From: Ashinkailepas kermadecensis
Lineage: Eukaryota; Arthropoda; Thecostraca; Neolepadidae
Direction: 5' to 3'
Length of the DNA stretch: 64,000 nucleotides
Assembly (NCBI GenBank): GCA_034440615.1
Contig: JAOTOM010002299.1
Span: 33,541-97,540 of the forward strand
The notes under the pieces are model-generated. The model made no database searches and was not told the origin of the DNA. It worked only from the letters and a program-made list of their open reading frames with translations. This document shows, one piece after another, positions 9,477 to 20,800 of this stretch. Positions within the stretch are counted from its first letter, which is position 1, and each line of letters starts with the position of its first letter. The position numbers and the translations under genes are program-made.

Positions 9477-9665
9477 GACATGCATGAAGATGACATCCAT
9501 AGCCTTTATGTGACGGGCCGTGACATGTACCAAGATGGCGCCCATAGCCTTTGTGTGACCGGCCGGGACATGTACCAATATGGCGTCTATAGCCTTTATG
9601 TGACGGACCGGAACATGTACCAAGATGGCGCCCATAGCCTTTATGTGACGGGCCGTGACATGCAG
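9477..9665 (+). repeat. 45-bp tandem array (about four units)
   Basis: The unit is GACATGTACCAAGATGGCGC, then CCATAGCCTTTATGTGAC and GGGCCGT, with starts near 9522, 9567 and 9612. CAAGATGGCG matches the core of YY1-type binding sites, so the array presents several in tandem. The unit is 15 codons long, which explains the open frame with a repeating YVTGRDMYQDGAHSL peptide. Confidence 0.9.
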
Positions 9666-9893
9666 AGGGAAAATTTCTAGAAATAACTCCAAAAGGACGT
9701 AAGATATGAGCTAGATTGAAATGGCCGAGATGTGTGAATGAGAGATGCTTGTCACATCAGACAATTGTGCTGAGCTCTTCTTCCTTAACTTTCTTAGTGG
9801 TGAGTCGTGTTATCCCGAGTGGTATTTGCAATGCAGCTTCATGCAAGAAAAACAAGCATGCAGCCAAAATAGGCTCCGGTTTCAGTCCTTCCG

Positions 9894-10171
9894 TCACCCT
9901 GCCAGGCTAAAAAAGTATATCATTGCACTCAGCAACGTGCTTGCTTTACAAGCAGTATGATTGATGTTCTTGTTATTTTCAAACGCTGAAATTTGCTTTT
10001 TTAAAGGAAACCAGAATTGATATTTTCGTTGGAGACATTGTGAAGGATTTGCATCTTTCCAGACTGGGTTGAAGTATTCTTTCCCCTCCCGATTGGCAAG
10101 CCGTTTGAGCGCTTCCTGAAGAAATGTTGTGCCTCCCGAGGGCGACATTGTATGATCGAGTTTAACATCGT
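9894..10171 (-). CDS. Possible exon, unknown product
   Basis: On the minus strand a polypyrimidine-AG (TTTACCCTTTGCAG) ends at 10172 and is followed by an open frame to 9894. The first 45 or so codons have a balanced, protein-like composition with charged helical stretches. I find no strong donor and no recognisable domain. The frame also continues upstream of the AG, so this may be chance. Confidence 0.15.
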
Positions 10172-10299
10172 CTGCAAAGGGTAAACTGTGAGCTGAATTT
10201 TTATTCGCATTCACAAAAAGAAGAACAAAGAAACAGGGCGGAAAAACAGTGGTGACATATAGCTGTATTTTCGTGCTCCAGAGCGAACCTGAGCCCAAT

Positions 10300-11215
10300 C
10301 AGAGCATTTGCCGTTCACAATAACCCGTTGTTTTCCATTAGATAAGAATAATATAATTCATTTAATTGCGTTGCCAAGCATCGCAAGATATTTAACACTA
10401 TGAGTGCGTTAAACTTTGGTGGTTAATAGTCGAAAAAAGCTACCGAAAAGTCATTGCATGTGGCTTCAGTTTGATTTCTGGAAGACATGGATTGAAGCAC
10501 CATTTTTTATAAAGAATATCAACTTTAATTAGAAAGATCTGAATGAAGGAAAACCTGCGTTTCTTGTTGTTCAAGACTGGCTGTATATGTAGCAATAGAG
10601 GTTCATATTGATGTCTGTCCAATAGCTAGTCGAATAGAAGGGAGTAAAACAGCAACGCAATCAGATCGTGAACTGTTTAACCTTTCAAACGGTGATTCAA
10701 GACGGGTTTCTGTCCACCTGCGGGGAAACGTTTCTTGGTCGAGGGATTTGTGGTTACTTAGAATATGCTTTAAGATCCCATGCCTCCAAATTGAGTATCG
10801 GGTAATCCTGCTTTCATTTTTTTAAATTAAGTGGCGACGCGTTTGCAACAACTGTGAACATAGAATATATAAACAGCAAGAATGGAGAAAACGGCATGTG
10901 AGAAAAGAGGAACAGATTGTGAACTAACAAACTCATGTGCAAAAAAAGCGTGAAGCATAGCGAAAGCCTGAGACCTGTGATAAAGGGACATGTATGCTCT
11001 GTTTGGATGGCTAAATTCGAATGACTACAAATTCATATGAAATTTCACATCAACCCTCATCGAAACAATGTTTTATGCCCATGGCGTGCAAAATGCATAG
11101 CATGCGCATCTGTTCCACGACACGGCTAAGCACCTATCCCACAACAAGAAAACATTCCCTACCGACACTTCAATCTGCCATTCGCTATCAGGAACACATC
11201 TGCAGCGACGAATTG
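10300..11215. other. No recognisable feature
   Basis: AT-leaning, apparently unique DNA with short frames only. Confidence 0.5.
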
Positions 11216-11218
11216 ACG

Positions 11219-11277
11219 TGGCCGAGTCTGCACGTGATTGTCTATACTGGCCGAGTTTGCACGTGATTGTCTATACT
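11219..11277 (+). repeat. Tandem dimer, about 30 bp
   Basis: GGCCGAGTCTGCACGTGATT plus GTCTATACT occurs twice head to tail with one substitution. Confidence 0.9.
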
Positions 11278-11299
11278 CACTTGTGTTGATGCCAGATGA

Positions 11300-11690
11300 T
11301 GTCACTTGTGGCACGTGGCGACGTCTGTGCAGCAGCAGGGCGCTGGCGGCCGACCACCGGTGCACGGTGTGGTGGCGGTGGTGGCGGCGGTGGCGGCGGC
11401 GGCCGTGGTGGAGCGCCGGTCTGCGGTCGGGATGGCGCCGCGTCAGACTGCCGCTACAGACCGTGTCGGCTGCGGTGATGAGCCCAGTGTGCGGCCGCCA
11501 CACGCGATCTCTCCCCACTCGCTGACGACGCCGCTCTGCTGGTCAACACCATCGCGCCGCTTATATGCAGCCGGCTACAACCAGGCCGCTGCCGGAGTAA
11601 GGGGCGCAGAGCCGCTGTCCGGGTGGCCGTGGCGCCAGGCGGTGGCGCGCCTGGCGTCCTGCACTCCTGCATGATGTCGAGCAGCGCCGC
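11300..11690. other. CpG-rich block with GGC/GGT trinucleotide run
   Basis: Strongly GC- and CpG-rich, with a (GGTGGC)-type run at about 11370-11410. Open frames of 60-122 codons exist in several frames of both strands, as expected when AT-rich stop codons are scarce, and their peptides are low-complexity (His/Arg or Gly/Ala/Val runs). A CpG-island-like promoter region is possible, but no exon or start site can be assigned. Confidence 0.4.
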
Positions 11691-12299
11691 AATTAATGAT
11701 CTTATCCAGTGATATCGCTCAACTGCAACTTGAGGGGCTATTAAGCTTGCTGATGCTGTTTGTGTGAAACTTCCTTACTAGTTCTCAAGTTGTGTTTACC
11801 CGATAAATGGCTTAAACAGTGAATTTTGAGCTGGATGGTGGTTACTGGGGATAGTTTCCATCGGGAAATCGTGGGAGGTGCTTAGCTATTCTACCCGAAT
11901 TCATAGGCATAGATTCCTGTACGCATGGGCTGCAATTCTTGACCGAAATACAAAAGTTGAGTTTATATGTCTACTACAAAAAGACCCATTGTTCAATTTC
12001 ATTTCATGAAGCAAAGTCAACCAAACCGTACAGGACGTGGGGTGTGGGGTTGGAAGTTCGTGGAGACTGGGCCCCGGTGTAGGCCCCCGAGTATGGCGGA
12101 GAAAGTGAAAGGAGTATTGTGTGTTGAGCAATGTGTGAGTGTCTGGCGTTGTGATGCGCAGTTGATGTGTGCAGTAAATGGGTTTACTAAACGTATTCGT
12201 TTGCAGATGTTGCAGGTGGATCGTGGAGGGTTTCTGAAGAGGTAGCTGTGGGCAAATTGTGTGACCTATGCGAAGTCTAGTGAGTGCCACCTCGATCTA
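11691..12299. other. No clear feature
   Basis: A 92-codon plus-strand frame (11967-12245) and a minus-strand frame overlap here. Neither peptide is recognisable and no splice context supports them. Confidence 0.35.
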
Positions 12300-12840
12300 C
12301 CCTGATTTTTTCCAAAGTAACCGGATTTCAATCAGTATTGTTAGAAGTGGCAAATTTTGATACTTTTATAAGCACAATTAGTGAAAACTTGATCTTCCAG
12401 TCGAAGGCCCCCAACCTACCAACATCGTGTCCAACATCTTCCAGTCGAAGGCCTCCAACCTACCAACATCGTGTCCGAGTCACCGGATTTCGGACCTCTC
12501 TCCCTGCTGAAAGGATTTTTTTTCTGGTATCTTTCGATAAGTCATATCACACTCCTCAAACCCTGCACATTTAAAGTTTTAACTCCTAATTTCATGCATT
12601 TCATTCTACCACGCCCAGTCGCCACCAAGTCAAGGTTCGGACACGCGTGCACCCGCCTTGCGCATCGGTCGCATCACTACAATTGGTGCGTTTCTACCGT
12701 TTCTGTTAGGCCCCTTACGTTTTGCTAAGTGCTGTCATATGATGGTCTTGTTTGCCATGTTTGACCTAATAGAATGCCTCGCATGGAGGTTAGGTTGGAA
12801 AATTCGATGAATTCAATTAGAAAACGATTTCTCATCTTCC
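12300..12840 (+). mobile_element. Dispersed repeat family A, copy 2
   Basis: Matches the other copies through TGGTATCTTTCGATAAGTCA, CGCCCAGTCGCCACCAAG, GCACCCGCCTTGCGCA, GCTGTCATATGATGGTCTTG, CCTCGCATGG and AAAATTCGATGAATTCAATT. Its 5' part carries a private 41-43-bp tandem duplication (about 12392-12476) around CCAGTCGAAGGCC and CAACCTACCAACATCGTGTCC. The G-rich 5' end present in copies 3 and 4 is missing or diverged. Confidence 0.75.
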
Positions 12841-13382
12841 CGCATCTTCTGGTGCAAGACAATTCCGGATAGATGCGGGTGTGGGACAGTGTGTTTAATG
12901 GCGTGCCGGACCACAAAGGTCATTTGCGCCGCATTGCAAGTGAGTGAATTTTGCAAGCAAGTTTAAGGCAAGTGTATATTTACGTCAAGGGAGTACACGT
13001 TATAGTGCACGTGACGTTAAGGTGCTGAAGGCGGGGCGTGGGAGGGTGGGGGGGGGACATCTCTCGGATGTTTATAGTCTTGGTTTGCTTTACTTCTCTG
13101 CAAGATAATTTGTAGCTGGGGTGGGGGAGGGTTGACAAGAAAGTTGGTTGTGCCAGGGTGCCGGCATGAGCCTACTCTTGTCGAAAAGCACTGAAGGATC
13201 TTTACCGAGCGGACAAGGAGGCTGAATTGTGCACACCGCCTATTAAGCTGGCTGCCGCATGTTAGTGGCTAGTAGCAGAATGCTTTCACGCAGGGTTGTG
13301 AGTAAGGTTTGTGCGCAAAGTGACGTGACTCGCCTACGTCCATTGTACCTCTGCCTAGCCTCTTCACGTTATGAATTGCAAA
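12841..13382. other. No gene; G-rich patch
   Basis: Contains a G-rich stretch near 13033-13060 (GGGAGGGTGGGGGGGGG type). No supported coding segment. Confidence 0.45.
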
Positions 13383-13560
13383 GCAAGTCGGCTCACCGAC
13401 GTATGATGGCGCCTCCGGATAGTCGTTTTATGTTGTGTTAATTTTTACAGCCAGTCGGCTCATCTATGTCCGACGGCACCGCTAGATAGCCATTTATTTC
13501 GAATGGAAAAGCGAATCGGCTCATGTACGTCTGATGCCATTCGTGACATCCGACGTCGTT
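13383..13560 (+). repeat. Diverged tandem repeat, 61-67 bp, three units
   Basis: AGTCGGCTCA or AATCGGCTCA starts units near 13386, 13453 and 13514, each followed by an ACGT-containing stretch, GATGGCRCC and GGATAG or TAGATAG words. Confidence 0.6.
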
Positions 13561-14914
13561 TACGTTGTTGCTACGAGTGTATGTAAGGGCATGCTGTGCG
13601 TGTTGAAGTGCGTGTCGGTGGTGGGTTGCATAATATGCACAATATTGCTAGGAGTGGGTCCTTGTCAGCAGTAAGCCTGGATAAATTTTAGGAATGCCAA
13701 CTACAATGCACATTTTCCAACCCAATTAGGTGGGATATCATGCCTAAATGGGTTTAAATGCAGACCCATTGATTCTGTTTTGCATCCATCACTCAGAAGT
13801 CTTGGTGATGCACTAGTACTGACTTAGCCCGTTAGGTTCGGTCAGCTTAGGTCATGTCAGGTACTGGTTAAGTTAGGCTAGATATTTGTTGTATTTTACA
13901 TTATTATTAATTCGACATCACGTGATCCAGAACTTTTTTGTATGCATTTTCCATATTTTGTTGAGGGAGGGGAAGTAACATGTATCTGCATCATCAAGGT
14001 AAGTATCAGCGTCATCGTAGGTGTTGTTCTTAATGGTAGGTACAAAGTAACATGTATCACAGCTTTGCTCCAGAACAGAAGCGCCTAGAAATTTGTTAAT
14101 CGGATCCCCTCGCAGGGGATGTATGCATGTTGGTGATGATACACATGCATACAGTTGGTGATGCACACAATCATGCAGACACACAGGCTATGCATACGGC
14201 AGATGTTCGATTTTGCAGCACCATTGCCGGTCAGTCCTATTCACGCACCTGCTCTCAGGTTCTCCGCCGTGGCACGTTGTGCACACGGCAGGGATATCCC
14301 GACTTATCGCACCGGCGAACACAGGACCACTCCGGTGGCACGAGGCGAGGTCGAACACTCGAGGCGTGCCACCGCACCGAAGGATTTGTCTGAAGGCAGA
14401 GCATGCCCTGAACTGACTGAAGGCGCTGGTCGACCAGCGGTAATCCGGTGGTACGGCAAACATTGCATAGTTATTGCAATCTACTGAGTAGGAGCCGGCC
14501 GAGAGGAAGTATGCCCGGGGTCAGACATAAACCGAGGGCAGATATAAACAACTCTCCAAACGGATGCATTTGCCGACTGCACCACACGGGTGGATACACC
14601 TAAAGAACGGGCACTGTGTATCGGCGTGCACTCTTCATCTATGATGTACTGCTCAAACCGACATATCCGTAATTATAGAAGTATCCATAATCGCATGGCT
14701 GGTTGGGCATTCAATTATACAGTTTGGCACTATAACACTTCAATATAATTGATCATCACATCACGTAAGTTGTTTTCCTTTTTCTTATAATTGTACCTTT
14801 GGCATATTCGCAAAATGTGGTAGATTAATGTCTTGATTCGTTGCACACTGGCTACGGTCATCACCATCAAGCGCCAGGTACCAGCCAGACATGTTGTGCG
14901 GGAGTAACAGGTCA
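13561..14914. other. No supported gene
   Basis: Mostly AT-leaning DNA. At 14127-14487 four overlapping frames on both strands are open for 67-110 codons, which signals low stop density rather than a specific gene. GCATAC/GCATGT words recur near 14115-14210. Nothing else is defined. Confidence 0.4.
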
Positions 14915-16148
14915 TAATAACCGACTTGTTCAGTACAGGCCAGATGCGTTGCATGCGCGCAGCATATCATATTAATCGGCTGGAGCAGCACAGGCCAGAT
15001 ACGCTATGTGCGCACAGCACGTGATATCAATCTGGTCGCCAGCACCGGCCAGATACGTTGTATGCGGACAATAGGTCATATTAACCGTCTTGTTATGTCA
15101 GATACCCTGTGTGCGGACAACAGGTCATATTAACCGTCTTGTTATGTCAGATACCCTGTGTGCGGACAACAGGTCATATTAACCGTCTTGTTATGTCAGA
15201 TACCCTGTGTGCGGACAACAGGTCATATTAACCGTCTGGTTATGTCAGATACCCTGTGTGCGGACAACAGGTCATATTAACCGTCTTGTTATGTCAGATA
15301 CCCTGTGTGCGGACAACAGGTCATATTAACCGTCTTGTTATGTCAGATACCCTGTGTGCGGACAACAGGTCATATTAACCGTCTTGTTATGTCAGATACC
15401 CTGTATGCGGACAACAGGTCATATTAACCGTCTTGTTATGTCAGATACCCTGTGTGCGGACAACAGGTCATATTAACCGTCTTGTTATGTCAGATACCCT
15501 GTGTGCGGACAACAGGTCATATTAACCGTCTTGTTATGTCAGATACCCTGTGTGCGGACAACAGGTCATATTAACCGTCTGGTTATGTCAGATACCTTGT
15601 ATGCGGACAACAGGTCATATTCACCGTCTTGTTATGTCAGATACCCTGTGTGCGGACAACAGGTCATATTAACCGTCTTGTTATGTCAGATACCCTGTGT
15701 GCGGACAACAGGTCATATTAACCGTCTTGTTATGTCAGATACCCTGTGTGCGGACAACAGGTCATATTAACCGTCTGGTTATGTCAGATACCCTGTATGC
15801 GGACAACAGGTCATATTAACCGTCTTGTTATGTCAGATACCCTGTATGCGGACAACAGGTCATATTAACCGTCTTGTTATGTCAGATACCCTGTGTGCGG
15901 ACAACAGGTCATATTAACCGTCTTGTTATGTCAGATACCCTGTGTGCGGACAACAGGTCATATTAACCGTCTGGTTATGTCAGATACCCTGTATGCGGAC
16001 AACAGGTCATATTAACCGTCTGGTTATGTCAGATACCCTGTGTGCGGACAACAGGTCATATTAACCGTCTGGTTATGTCAGATACCCTGTATGCGGACAA
16101 CAGGTCATATTAACCGTCTGGTTATGTCAGATACCCTGTGTGCGGACA
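14915..16148 (+). repeat. 49-bp satellite array with diverged leading edge
   Basis: From 15081 about 21.8 units of exactly 49 bp follow one another (TTAACCGTCTTGTTATGTCA, GATACCCTGTGTGCGGAC, AACAGGTCATA). About three longer (55-58 bp), more diverged units with GGCCAGATACG and GCGCACAGCA precede them from about 14915, a typical satellite boundary. Two variant sites (CTTGTT/CTGGTT and GTGTGCGG/GTATGCGG) are distributed non-randomly toward the right end. Open frames across it exist because three units make 147 bases. Confidence 0.97.
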
Positions 16149-16218
16149 TGCCATATTATGTGTATGTATTACCCCTCACACGACGAGACTACAGGTCGCA
16201 AGGGAATGCTCAGCTTTT

Positions 16219-16379
16219 GGTCTTTAGGCAGTCTATAACAAGTTGATGTGCTTGAATAGTGGTGGACTCAGGTCTTTAGGCAGGCCATACCACACTGGTG
16301 TGTTTGAGTGGGGTGGACTCAGGTCTTTAGGTGGGCCATACCACACTGGTGTGCTTGAGTGAGGGTCTCGGCTCAGGTC
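16219..16379 (+). repeat. 51-bp tandem array (three units)
   Basis: GGTCTTTAGGCAGGCCATAC, ACCACACTGGTGTG, then TTGAGTGGGGTGGACTCA, with starts at about 16219, 16271 and 16322. The first unit is the most diverged. Confidence 0.9.
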
Positions 16380-16767
16380 TTAAATCAGATCACTAAATAG
16401 CTTGTCTCTTGTGACCTGCTGAAGCACTTTTGGCTTCTGCCTCTACCTTGTTGATCGGATTTTCCCAGGTTTTTACATAATAGTTTCATCCTCGGGAATT
16501 TCTTCAATTTTGGGTACTTGAGTAGTCCATATAACTAACTATTCCTTTGCATTCATCACTAGGTTAGCAATGATGTCATCGTTCTTTTTTCAGTAGCATG
16601 AACTCTTTTCTGTTTGCCAACGTGGTATTCTCCGACAATGCTTCTGGTTTCAATATACGTTCAGTATTTTTCTTTTTAGTGTTGCAGTTCATCTTCAATA
16701 CATTTCGTATTGAGGAAGTGTTGTTTCTTTTTCCAGTCTGGAAAGCTATATTTGAATCTCCCAGCGT
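16380..16767. other. No recognisable feature
   Basis: AT-rich. One 70-codon plus-strand Phe/Val-rich frame (16598-16810) has no support. Confidence 0.45.
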
Positions 16768-17016
16768 TCACGTTTCCTCCTTTTGTTGTTGGACCCACGC
16801 AGTGTGGTGAGGACTCAGTTTGATATGGTAGTGGGCACCCTCTTCCGGTAACATTGGTAGCTGTTCTTCAGGAGTCCCGTCTGCAGATAGTCTGATTCTG
16901 TCCAAGGGTACGCTCGTGATAGTCGGCGGTACCGGCACGACCTGACGGCTATCATTCTTGGCACGATTATGTTTTGCGTCCCTACAACGTTTACCATATG
17001 GGCGATTCCGGGACAA
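16768..17016 (-). CDS. Coding-like open frame, unknown product
   Basis: An 82-codon minus-strand frame with a Lys/Arg-rich start, a Pro/Val central part (VPVPPTITSVPLDRIRLSAD) and an acidic-to-amphipathic end terminating in TGA. Composition is protein-like and not repetitive, but I recognise no family and no splice sites are convincing. It could be a terminal exon or a mobile-element remnant. Confidence 0.18.
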   Translation of the reverse strand: MSRNRPYGKRCRDAKHNRAKNDSRQVVPVPPTITSVPLDRIRLSADGTPEEQLPMLPEEGAHYHIKLSPHHTAWVQQQKEET

Positions 17017-17059
17017 ATCAACAAAGTAAACCCAAATTGTTCACCACACCCCCTCTGAT

Positions 17060-17960
17060 ATTGATGAAAATTGGTACCCTGGGTTGCGTCTACGGTCCAG
17101 ATTACGATTCTTACATGTTTTGGTTTCTAGGGCAAAGGGGTCAATATATACGGGCTGGGACTTTTCAGGTCACGGAGAAAGTTGATATTGAAAATACTTC
17201 TTATCTTTTAGTTGTAGCAATTAGCCTACGAAGTCTACATATCATTTGGAACCGGAAAATATGCCCAATGCAATACAACATAAGTGTGGTGCTGTGAAGT
17301 CAATATTTGACCTCGCAACCTCGTGACGTTTCATTGTACTTGTGACCTTTTAAAGAAGTCCAATTTTTTTTTCGTTTTTCGCTAATGGGTGCCCAATCAA
17401 TTGTCTATCTGATGACGCATTGTTTTTCTTGTAAAGCCGAATCCCTAATTGGTCACAGAGGTCAATTGTCAGGGCCTGATATGGGCTCCAGATTATGGTG
17501 TTTTACGTGACCAGGATCATAGCCGATATTGATGCCATTTAAAAGCTACTGAGCCATACATCACGAAGATAATATTGTCAACTACGCCAGGGGTAAAAGA
17601 AGTAGCATGGTCACATGTGGGTCAGTGACCTGACCTCGATGTAGTGGATGTATGTGCTTTGTAAAAGTGATCAATATGGGTCTCATTTTAAAGCCCTTTG
17701 CTTACAGATCACGATTATATCAGGCTTAGTTGCATGAGAGGTTACGGTGGTCACATATGAATCAGCGACCTGCCTTTAAGCATGAGGTGTGCATTATCAA
17801 AGGTATTCAATATGGTAGCGCTTGGGAGCACTTTCCTTGGGTACAAGGCCATAAACATGTCATGGAAGGTTGCATAGATCACATTTGGATATTTTGTTTG
17901 TTTTTAGCGATATTACGGTCTGTGATGCCTTGTAGGATTTGGTCACGGTCTGGTCTTCTT
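17060..17960 (-). repeat. GGTCA/TGACC-rich repeat family, left array
   Basis: Diverged units of about 140-190 bp contain GGTCACATGTGGGTCAGTGACC, TGCTTTGTAAAAG and ATCAATATGGGTCTC-like blocks (clear at 17600-17700 and 17738-17835). Read in reverse complement these blocks match the array at 19915-20520. The strand given is relative to that array. Confidence 0.6.
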
Positions 17961-18950
17961 GTGTAATTGGGGCCTGTTCATGCATGGACCACGAATTATC
18001 GTCCCTCTGTCGTCACCATTTAATTGACATGTTTTGGAGATGGCCGCCATAGCCACGTAAGTCTCTGAACAGAAATTGGATAGGAAAATGGTTTAATTTT
18101 ACGATTCCGACAGCATTATTAAGTTGTACCCTGGCAGGGTAAAACCGTTCTAGATGCAGAAGGCAGGAATGTGCATAGTGCTGCACACAAGCTTTCAGCC
18201 ACTGAAGGCTACTTTTATGCAATCTTCGCGAAACGTGTATTGGTTTTTCGGAAGGAAATGATAGCCCTGCCATCGGATTTTCAACATTTGCGAGCCTGAG
18301 GCCTCACTATTACGTGCTGGCCGACGGCAGAGCACTCACAGAGCCGACGTCTGTGCGTGATCTGCTGATCGTTGCACGTTGATGTTGGCATCCGGCCGAC
18401 GAGCATGTTTCCACGCTTAGTGATGCAGCATCGCAGCTGACGCGTCACCAATGTATCGCCCAAGTGCTATCGCAGTACTTTAGGCAGCTTATATCCTTGA
18501 ATATCCGTATCTATATCTGACTACCTCTGACGGTGAGGCGATCGTGGGTAGTGCTTTATTTCGAAATGTTGTATTAGTCATCCAGTACGCAGCTCTTTTT
18601 TCATTGGGATAACTCCAAATGTACTATTAATTCATTAGCGCCATGAACCAGCGATTGATGTAAATGTATTTGCCTGGTAACACGGCTGCAATGGCAGCGT
18701 TCCAGTCTGTGTTGATTCCTTACATACGGCAGATGCATTCAGAATTGGAGGAAGTCCACTTTTTCCGATGGTTGCGCTGGGAAATCTAAAAAGAACCATG
18801 ACTTTGTAAATATTAGTAGCCACCAGAAAGAATGGAGTATCACATGTGAGTGGACTTCGTTTTGGCAAACTTGCACGGCAAAAATGCATGCGATGGACTT
18901 GGTGGGTCGGCTAAGCGTGCGGTGTATCGTCCGCCTGAAATGGCCATCAG
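17961..18950. other. No supported gene
   Basis: Short open frames only. I see no tandem structure and no RNA gene. Confidence 0.45.
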
Positions 18951-18953
18951 AGG

Positions 18954-19236
18954 CCAATTTCACGAACATCACAAGCTGTGTATTCACACCGAATTTGGTG
19001 TAAATACACCTTTAGATAATTTATTAAATTATATTCAACTTAATATGATTTATTTATTTAATTATATTTCATCTCATTTAATATTTAAGTCACCACTAGT
19101 TGACTGGCAGTCAGCTGATGTGGACTTAAATACATTGACATAAAGAAAGTGTACGGAGAATATTTGAAGATTACCTAAAGGTGTATTCACACCCAATTCA
19201 GTGTGAATAAACAGCTTGTGATGCTAGTGAAATTGG
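18954..19236. mobile_element. MITE with about 60-bp terminal inverted repeats
   Basis: The left end (CCAATTTCACGAACATCACA, then AGCTGTGTATTCACACCGAA and GTGTAAATACACCTTTAG) is mirrored at 19171-19236 with a few mismatches. The 283-bp element has an AT-rich interior and a second internal inverted pair (TATTTAAGTC and GGACTTAAATA near 19081-19132). There is no coding frame. Possible six-base duplications TCAGAG/TCACAG flank it but are imperfect, so the superfamily is not assigned. Confidence 0.8.
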
Positions 19237-19343
19237 TCACAGATCGGTAAATCATAACCCTTCAGCATTCCTTGAAAACTGTGAGTCGTGCCTCAGCTCC
19301 AAGATTAAGTCTTCTTCTGTCTTAGCGTTTGAAATGTGCAGTG

Positions 19344-19545
19344 CGGCCGATACACCTACAAACCTACAATCCGGCCGATACACCTACAAACCTACAATCC
19401 GGCCGATACACCTACAATCCGGCCGATGCACCTACAAACCGGCCGATACACCTACAATCCGGCCGATACACCTACAATCCGGCCGGTACACCTACAATCC
19501 GGCCGATACACCTACAATTCGGCCGATACACCTACAATCCGGTCA
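19344..19545 (+). repeat. 20-bp minisatellite
   Basis: About nine or ten units of CCGGCCGATACACCTACAAT, two or three of them with an extra ACCTACAA step (28 bp). It is nearly homogeneous. Frames stay open on the plus strand in all three registers because the unit has no stop word, giving PADTPTIR peptides that are not a gene. Confidence 0.95.
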
Positions 19546-19718
19546 AGTGAAACGCTCCTCTTGAAAAGCACAAAGAGACTTCAATGTTTGGTGCCGTGCG
19601 ATGGCAAGAGCACACTAGTAGAGATGATTTACCTACGGATGTCAACCACTGCTTACGCCGCGTCTGAAACTGACATGCATGACCCTGCCTCGACGATTGT
19701 TGAGTTGAATCTTGGAGG

Positions 19719-19756
19719 ATGATGTACATATGATGTACACATGATGTACATATGAG
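19719..19756 (+). repeat. 14-bp short tandem repeat
   Basis: ATGATGTACATATG-type units repeat about 2.7 times. Confidence 0.85.
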
Positions 19757-19914
19757 CCTGCCATGTTCGTAATTCGCTTTTAGCTAAATGTACTTGTAGC
19801 TGCGTTGTAAATGCGCTGGGTCGTATCTAATAATTCCTAAGAAATACAAGGATTCCACCGAAATCATTTCCTGCAAGGCGAACAGGGTTTTTCATTGGAC
19901 GTAAAACTTAATTT

Positions 19915-20520
19915 CAAGGTTAGGTCAGCGCTCATATCTACGTGACCTCTGCGACCTCACATGACGAGTTTTGGTACTGTCGTGCACTCTGAACAAACCG
20001 TTTTCAGTAACACCCATACTACATACCTTATATAATGCTCATACAATTCCTTTGTAGGTCAGGTCACTGTCCAATATGTGACCTCTGTGACGTCTAATAC
20101 ACTTACACCTGTGACTATCTTGGTTCATGAGAAGACTGCAGTAAAATGCAAAGTAAAAAGATAACCATATCGGTCATATTCTGCGATGCACACGAAGGCA
20201 CTATTTCCTGGTTAGGTCACTGACCCTGATGTGATCTCTCTGACCTCTGACGACTTAGGACTATCATATTCGTGTTCTATGAGCGAACAGCTTTGAAACA
20301 ACACCCATATCGGCTACGCTCAAAGTCACGCACACAAACACTGTCTGGAGGTCAGGACTTGACATTTCACCTCAGTGACCCGTTATGAAGTCAGTTTTAC
20401 AACAACAACAAAAACATTGACGCCAACAGTTAGACAAATCATGGGGCAATACTCGGTGAATAAAGAAAAATATTCAAAACAGGACTTTTTCAATAGGTCA
20501 CAAGGTCAATACAATGTCAC
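19915..20520 (+). repeat. GGTCA/TGACC-rich repeat family, right array
   Basis: Four diverged units start near 19917, 20058, 20212 and 20351 (spacing 139-154) with AGGTTAGGTCA- or AGGTCAGGTCA-type words, followed by GTGACCTCTGTGACCTC, a TTTTCAGTAACACCCAT or TTTGAAACAACACCCAT block and a GCACACAAAGGCACT-like block. AGGTCA is the core half-site of nuclear receptors, but here it is part of the repeat consensus. Confidence 0.7.
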
Positions 20521-20800
20521 GAGCTAACATAGCTTAATGCTGACCTCAACAACTCACGACTAGTTGTATTGCATTGGATAAGTCTTCCTCTTTTAAATGA
20601 TGTATAGGTTTGGCACACTACTTGCTACCATTAAACACGAGAAAGTATTTTCTATATGCACTTTCTCCGTGGCCTCAAAATTTCGATGACCTGCAACTCA
20701 TGACACTTTACGTCTAGAAAACAAAGAATATCAGAATCGTAATATCGACCATCGATCAGAATCGTAATCCGACGGTGTGTGATGACCATGTCTTGGTGGT
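20521..20800. other. No recognisable feature
   Basis: A short direct duplication (ATCAGAATCGTAAT at about 20729 and 20756) is the only structure seen. Confidence 0.45.

Noticed and set aside
11159..11674. Frames of 119 and 122 codons in CpG-rich DNA
   Set aside because: Base composition and a GGC/GGT run explain them; peptides are low complexity.
14127..14487. Overlapping frames in a GC-balanced stretch
   Set aside because: Four frames on both strands are open at once, which indicates low stop density, not a gene.
15081..16148. Regular repeat spacing resembling a CRISPR array
   Set aside because: Units are directly adjacent with no unique spacers, and the context is eukaryotic satellite DNA. 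The same applies to the 53-, 45-, 27- and 76-bp arrays.
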